From Ruminococcus sp. (GTDB taxonomy: Bacteria; Bacillota; Clostridia; Oscillospirales; Ruminococcaceae): DNA of 64,000 nt. Of the stretch, positions 63,468-64,000 are shown piece by piece. The DNA is taken from assembly GCA_017542475.1 (NCBI GenBank), contig JAFXXD010000008.1, positions 1 through 64,000 on the forward strand, read 5' to 3'. Under the pieces are notes generated by a model. It worked only from the letters and a program-made list of their open reading frames with translations, ran no database searches and had not been told where the DNA came from. The translations under genes and the position numbers were made by a program. How positions within the stretch are numbered: position 1 is the first letter of the stretch; each line of letters starts with the position of its first letter.

Positions 63468-64000
<533 letters not shown>

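Overview
The window looks like a chromosomal segment from a cellulosome-forming gut or rumen Ruminococcus (Oscillospiraceae, Bacillota), closest in style to R. flavefaciens or R. champanellensis. The reasons are four dockerin-bearing secreted proteins with Thr-rich linkers, strong GGAGG ribosome binding sites, and many sigmaA promoters with exact 17-base spacing. The species is inference.

Layout. 1-1130: HU and a histone-H1-like DUF6465 protein. 1132-1505: palindromic repeats. 1507-7022: a sugar-sensing AraC regulator divergent from a GH30-CBM22-dockerin-CE1 xylan enzyme. 7105-15727: a large GGDEF/EAL protein, two exopolysaccharide genes (FlaA1-type dehydratase, sugar transferase) and a sugar-binding diguanylate cyclase. 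16116-19143: VTC domain / DUF4956 / carbohydrate-binding lipoprotein cluster. 19267-22488: CE3-dockerin esterase, a lone type IV pilin-like protein and a zinc-ribbon membrane protein. 22896-30028: a thiamine operon led by a TPP riboswitch (thiS-thiF-thiG-thiH-tenI-thiE-thiD-thiC), split by repeat elements. 30175-31250: 1-phosphofructokinase with a structured leader. 31428-35211: a second AraC-type sugar sensor and a GH5-dockerin endoglucanase. 35518-40960: a two-gene unit of a membrane TIR protein with a beta-propeller-like region and a membrane Rossmann/RyR-domain protein, with its own promoter and terminator. 40961-42164: a lipid kinase and tRNA-Gln(CUG).

42176-50012 looks like a transferred island beside the tRNA: different codon use, flanking direct repeats, decayed genes (DUF6329-like with an in-frame TGA, a Fic remnant, a broken regulator), an M23 peptidase with dockerin, an Agr-like two-component pair and an esterase lipoprotein.

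50130-63370 is a nitrogen-assimilation locus: gltB-gltD-glnA-like-ANTAR-purF-asnB on the minus strand, divergent from an Amt-PII fusion. Both divergent transcripts begin with a hairpin plus U-run, fitting ANTAR antitermination. The window ends in pyrG.

The most interesting items are the TIR/RyR cassette, the ANTAR-centred nitrogen locus, and the family of periplasmic-binding-fold sensors joined either to an intact GGDEF domain or to a degenerate GGDEF plus AraC DNA-binding domain.
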